Source: CAWDDA01 sp963813345
GTDB lineage: Bacteria; Acidobacteriota; Blastocatellia; RBC074
Length of the DNA stretch: 64,000 bases
NCBI GenBank assembly: GCA_963813345.1
Contig: CAWEYR010000030.1
Span: forward strand, 1 to 64,000
Reading direction: 5' to 3'
Positions 59,514 to 64,000 of the stretch are shown here, piece after piece; within the stretch, counting starts at the first letter, position 1, and each line of letters opens with the position of its first letter. The notes below the pieces were generated by a model that saw only the letters and a list, made by a program, of their open reading frames with translations, ran no database searches and was not told where the DNA came from. The position numbers and the translations under genes are program-made.

Positions 59514-62500
59514 ATGGTAAAAAATCGCCCCGCCAATTCCCACATTTTATCGTCAATTGTTGTACTTGCCAGTCTGCTGCTGTCCATCACTGGCGTATCG
59601 GTACGAGCTCAAACGGTTACCGGTACGATTGAAGGTCGTGTGAGCGATCAGACGGGCGCAGTCGTCCTTGGTGCGACGATCATGCTACGCAACATCGAAA
59701 CCGGCCAGGAACGGTCCGTGACGAGCAATAGTGAGGGCTATTATCGCGCGCCCTTCCTTCCTATCGGTCCCTATCGCGTTGCAGCGTCGCAAACCGGCTT
59801 TGCAAGTACAGTGCACGAGCGGGTCGATATCTCGCTAAACCAGACACTGGTGATGGACTTCGCACTTCAACCTGCAGGAGCCAGTGGCGAAGTAACGGTG
59901 TCAGATACAGTGACACCCATCAACCTGACAAATGCAGAGGTCAAGCAATCACTGATTTCCCGGGACATTACAGATAAGCCGACGAGCAATCCTGGCAGTT
60001 TCCTCACACTTGCTGAGACATTCACCGGCTTTCAGGAGAACCCGACGTCAGGACAGAATAATCCGACAGCGTCATCCGGCTCGTCGATCAATTTCAATGG
60101 TACCGGCACGCGTGGTGCGACTTTCCAGATCAATGGAGTCAACAACGACGATTCATCCGAGAACCAGAACCGGCAAGGCGCCTCGCTCTCAACCATCAAG
60201 GAATTTCAAGTCATAAGTAATAACTACACGGCTGAATTTGGTCGAGGCTATGGTGCAGTAGTACTGGTACAGACGAAGTCTGGAACCGAATGAGATTCAT
60301 GGCGATGTCTACGAATTCCATCAGGGACAGCGCCCTGAAAGCAAAGAGCTTTTTCAGCACCCGGAACCGCCAGGAAACCGGTTGACCGTCGCAACCAGTA
60401 TGGCTTTACCGGGGGGCTGCCTATTCATCAAGGATCGGTTCTTTTTCTATGGCAGTTTTGATCAGACCCGAGACTCAGGAGGTCTTACATACACGCGCGA
60501 CATATTGCTGCCGAACGAACGGACGCACCGGCTGGAGCCAGTGAATAACACTCCGGAAAACCGTGCGTTCATTCAATCGGTGATAGACCGTTTCCCCGCT
60601 GATCTTGTACCCAATGACCCGCGAAGCGTGCGCACTTTCACGGGAGCTCAAAACCGCGACTTCACCGGCCTCGCGACTACAGTGGCCGCACTGGATATTG
60701 CGTCTGCGGGATTCAGACATCATCTCAGTTCGTTATCAATACTCGCGGCAGACGGTTCGGAACTGACGAGATCATCCTTGGTGAATCTACAGAACAGAAC
60801 AACCGGCAGCAGAATCTTGGTCTCAACTATACCCACATCCTTTCACCGAAAGTGGTTGGAGAGTTTCGCTATGGGCTGGGTTTGCGCAATACGCTGGTCG
60901 GCATCAAAGATGGCAACGATACGCCGATCGTCCAGTTTTCAGGTACGCCAGTGATGACAGCGATCATTGGCAACGCAGGAAACTTTCCGATCAATCGTTA
61001 CCAGACCGATCATCAGTTCGTCTATAACATCAGCGCACTCCTGGGTTCGGAACATTCGCTGAAGGCGGGCACAGACATTAGACGACAGGCGTTGAACGAT
61101 CTTGCAGATAACTTCTCACGCGGGTTCTGGACATTCAATCGAGATCTGCGCCGGAACGACTCTGCCGACGGCATACGACCAGTTTCTCCGAGGGTGCATA
61201 GCGACGTTCACGAAGGGTTATGGACCATTCTTCCTCGAAAATCGAATTAACGAATCGAACTTCTACGCAGAGGACAGTTGGCGGGTAAGGCCGAATCTTA
61301 CTCTGAGCCTTGGAATGCGATATGAGTACGTATCGGCTCCGCGTGAGCTGCAGATGAAGATCGACTACGGATATGACGACGACGCGAATAACATTGAGCC
61401 TCGAATAGGCTTCGCCTGGAGTTCGGGCACGAAGGACGGGTGGCTCGGAAAGGTTAACTGGCGGGCCGCGGCAACACCTCGATCCGCGGAGGCTACGGAA
61501 TCTTTCACGGACGAATATTCCAGTCCGTATTTTCGCAGGGTGGAGCACAGGTGAGATTCAATCCGCCCAATGCACTGCTTCGTTCATTTACAAATAGTCT
61601 AAACGTCGCCGATCCCACTGAAGGCTTCGTCTTCGTGCCTGGACCGCAAACAGCGCGTCACTCCGAAACGCTTGTAGATCCTGAGCTCGGAATGCCATAC
61701 ACGGAGCAATGGAGTCTGACCGTCGAGCGTCAGATGCCATTCAATTCGGCATTACGTATGTCGTATGTCGGGAATCGCGGCATCGGATTGCTGCGGCTGG
61801 TACAAAGCAATCTGCCGGTCTCTCCACTGGCGGGCGGAATTGTCGTTGTCGATCATCCCAATAACGCACCAGCGCCGGGCTTCCCCGACCTGCGCGGTGT
61901 TTTGATCAACAGGATTGCGACGAATCTCGATTGCGCTGGGTACGGGTTTGCCTGGAATTCCAGTAACGGCGACGTGTCCTGTGGCAGTGCCGATTGCAAA
62001 TAATGAAGTAAGCATTCGCGTACCGCGAACAAACGAGCGCCGTCCCGATCCGCGCTACACAAACCTGATCTTTGTTTCAAACGGGTCGTGGAGTTACTAC
62101 AACGGATTACAGATCGAATGGAACAAGAGGCTGAGTTCCGGACTTATGTTTCAGCTGGCTTACACCTGGAGCAAATCAATAGATACTACCTCGGAAGCGA
62201 CTTTTGTTGGGACGGGCGACTCGAACTTCACAGGACCAAACACGACTGCAGCGCGTGCACTTTCGCGTTTCGACACGCGACACCGATTTACGCTTTACAG
62301 CACTTACCGGCTTCCATTCTTCAACGATGGAAATTCGTTCTTGAAAGCCGTCCTGGGTGGCTGGCAAATATCATCTGTAATCAAGCTCGCGTCAGGAACC
62401 CCTTTTACCGTTACGGGCAACACGCTCGATCTGAACTTCGATGGTTTTGCGGAGCGCCCGATCCTCCTCGATCCCTCGATCCTCTATCGCAGCATTGACG

Positions 62501-62826
62501 ATCCGAACACTTCACGGCAGCAGCTGCCGGCGTCGGCGTTTCGACGGGCAGGGTTCGACGATATTGGCAAGGGTGGTATAACCGGACGCAATACTTTTTT
62601 CGTCGATGGAGTGCAAAACGTCGATCTGGGAATCTACAAGGACTTTGGGATGCCTTTTGAAGGACATCGGCTCTCGTTCCGCGCGGAGTTCTATAATGCC
62701 TTTAACCACGTGCAGTTCGGATTCCCGAATACCGATACCTCATCACCTAACTTTGCTACTATCACCGGGACTGCCAATTCGTATAGTCCGCGCGTAATCC
62801 AATTGGCGTTGCGCTACTCGTTTTGA
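59514..62826 (+). CDS. TonB-dependent receptor, Oar-like, with many frameshifts
   Basis: A signal peptide (ILSSIVVLASLLLSITGVSV), a carboxypeptidase-regulatory-like domain (TGTIEGRVSDQTGAVVLGAT) and a plug (FNGTGTRGATFQINGVNNDD, YGAVVLVQTKSGTE) open the protein. The frame then breaks at least six times: near 60290, 60330-60400, 60840, 61150, 61480-61560 and 61930. Barrel pieces continue in each frame (KDRFFFYGSFDQTRDSG, NESNFYAEDSWRVRPNLTLS, MPYTEQWSLTVERQMPFNSA), and the end is YSPRVIQLALRYSF. The C-terminal Phe is intact. The break density is much higher than in neighbours, so this copy may be a real pseudogene. Its role would be uptake of a large substrate. Confidence 0.8.
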
Positions 62827-62839
62827 GAGGTATGGATCA

Positions 62840-63764
62840 ATGAGATGGCGCGGCCTTCTGATTGCCTTTGGGCTGACAGGTATTGTTGCCGGTGTTGGCG
62901 CCGGACAGTCACCGCCGCCGGCGCCCGGACAAGCTCCATCTAATTCTGAAATTGTAATCGTTCCGCCTGAACGAAGAAATGTACCTGGGCGCAACGCCTG
63001 ACGCTCACGTTCGGAGATACTGTATATCCCCGACCACTTCCGCGCTTCGGCGGATGGAAAAGTAAACCTCGTGATCTTTTTTCACGGTGCGGCCTGGGTA
63101 GCCGAGCAGTGCTTTTACTCAGCCGGGCTGAATTCGGCACTGTACTCAATGAGCATGAAGAGTTATCAGGAAGCCTTTGAGAAGAAGGAAGAGTTTTCAA
63201 GACTTGCTGAATGAAGTTAAGGCGGCGCTCGAGAAGAACCGACTTCTTCGGACGGCACGAATTGATCGTATTTGTCTCGCTTCATTCAGCGGCGGTTATG
63301 TCGCGATCCGTGAGATTCTCAAAGATAAAGATAACTACGCGCGAGTTACAGAATCCTGGTACTTGCCGACTCGCTCTATTGTGCGTATGAAGGACCCTCC
63401 GACGCGCTCGAGACTGCGCGAGGATCAGTTGACAGCCTTTCTGAGCTTTGCCCGGGATGCATCGATGGGTAAAAAGCGGATGTGGTTTACACATCTCTAT
63501 CCTCCAGAGCAAAAGTACCGCGATAACACGACTACAAGAACCGCAAGTTATCTCATCGATCAGCTGAAGGGCGCGCGGGTCGAACAAAATGAGACCAATC
63601 CTCTTGGTATGGTACTGCTTTACTCCTGCGACGTTGGAGATTTCCACGTCCGCGGATACTCCGGGATGACACATCAGGACCACTTCAATCACTTCTATAA
63701 TCTGACAGAGTATCTTGCCAGGGTTTCTTTCGGGGACAGGCAAATCTCGGTTCCTTCCAGGTAG
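62840..63764 (+). CDS. Exported alpha/beta-hydrolase-like protein (two frameshifts)
   Basis: ATG 62840 starts a signal peptide (RWRGLLIAFGLTGIVAGVGA). A shift near 62990-63010 leads to ILYIPDHFRASADGKVNLVI with FFHGAAW, the oxyanion HG of the fold. A second shift near 63190 leads to LLNEVKAALEKNRL, ICLASFSGGYVAIREILKDK (nucleophile elbow S-F-S-G-G) and the end (CDVGDFHVRGYSGMTHQDHF, where a His could complete the triad). The length across shifts is ~305 residues. The next gene starts 12 bases later and has the same FFHG signature, so they look like tandem paralogues. Confidence 0.65.
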
Positions 63765-63775
63765 GTTAACTTCTA

Positions 63776-64000
63776 ATGAACATCCGAGGTGCTCTTCTTT
63801 TGAGCTGTTTGTGCATGCCGGCGGCTCTCGCGCAGCAGCCGCAGAATCCCTCGCCGATGGTAGAACACACACGCGCACACCCCCGATTGAAACAGGAAAG
63901 CCCAAGTGGCCGCCGCGAGAATCTTGAGATCGGGACTCTCTTTTTGCCTGCAAAACTAAAACTCAAAAGCGAGACTCCTCTCCTTATCTTTTTTCACGGC
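63776..64000 (+). CDS. Partial exported hydrolase paralogue running off the window
   Basis: ATG 63776 opens a frame to the end of the window: a signal peptide (MNIRGALLLSCLCMPAALAQ), a variable stretch, then ENLEIGTLFLPAKL and PLLIFFHG at the last codons. That LxIFFHG motif and the spacing match the preceding gene, so it is probably a second member of the same alpha/beta-hydrolase family. Only the first 75 codons are present. Confidence 0.6.
   Translation, partial: MNIRGALLLSCLCMPAALAQQPQNPSPMVEHTRAHPRLKQESPSGRRENLEIGTLFLPAKLKLKSETPLLIFFHG

Overview
The window looks like a chromosome segment of an Acidobacteriota bacterium, most likely Blastocatellia-like. This is an inference from gene content: secreted TPR-CHAT proteins beside a sigma factor/kinase pair, Oar-type TonB receptors with an N-terminal carboxypeptidase-regulatory-like domain, a DUF1800/DUF1501 pair, a PadR regulator followed by a protein with the N-terminal segment of acidobacterial orphan permeases, and a membrane-anchored N-terminal DNA-binding-type regulator. 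I saw no rRNA, tRNA or CRISPR array. About twenty genes read through only if one or more frameshifts are allowed. Either the assembly carries many indels or much of the locus is decaying. At least one break, a 22-bp insertion at 37292-37313, does not look like a homopolymer error.

Layout. 1-10.1 kb is accessory DNA: a GC-rich SnoaL-like gene, a broken tyrosine integrase, an attachment-site-like repeat cluster, a TniA/TniB-type transposon pair, an orphan ~120-aa protein, an alpha/beta hydrolase, an SRPBCC/ArsR pair with a visible operator, a second transposase remnant, and a three-gene cassette (Gfo/Idh/MocA oxidoreductase, sugar isomerase/epimerase, PhyH dioxygenase). That cassette is flanked by a 40-bp duplication of the start of a Phd antitoxin gene; the complete antitoxin has only a stub of its VapC toxin. 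10.1-31.5 kb holds a membrane-anchored regulator, the DUF1800/DUF1501 export pair, a TonB receptor, a flavin-binding protein, a kinase-TolB-TPR protein, a SpoIIE phosphatase with an acetyltransferase, a class A beta-lactamase-like hydrolase, a PadR unit, a PI-PLC-like protein, and a beta-propeller histidine kinase whose reading frame runs straight into its LuxR-type response regulator.

31.6-42.9 kb is the most distinctive block: an ECF sigma factor with a well-formed promoter, a transmembrane Ser/Thr kinase with a DUF4384 C-terminus, two exported TPR-CHAT (caspase-like) proteins (the first broken, the second intact at 1193 aa) and an exported DUF4384 protein, all on the + strand. I read it as a signalling and proteolysis module in which the kinase and a secreted partner share the same extracytoplasmic domain.

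43-64 kb is mixed metabolism and repair: an ATP-dependent DNA ligase, a dicarboxylate carrier, a CoA transferase and enoyl-CoA hydratase separated by a heptanucleotide array, a tannase-family esterase, a CNB-CBS-nucleotidyltransferase with a DnaQ-like exonuclease, a sialate O-acetylesterase, a PolX-like protein with an altered polymerase active site, a heme/copper oxidase-like protein, an amidohydrolase, a membrane protein, a badly broken TonB receptor and two tandem hydrolase paralogues (the last runs off the window). At least five families of long perfect or near-perfect palindromes sit between genes throughout. One interrupts a signal-peptide region, one supplies the last codons of a gene, and one appears nested in another.
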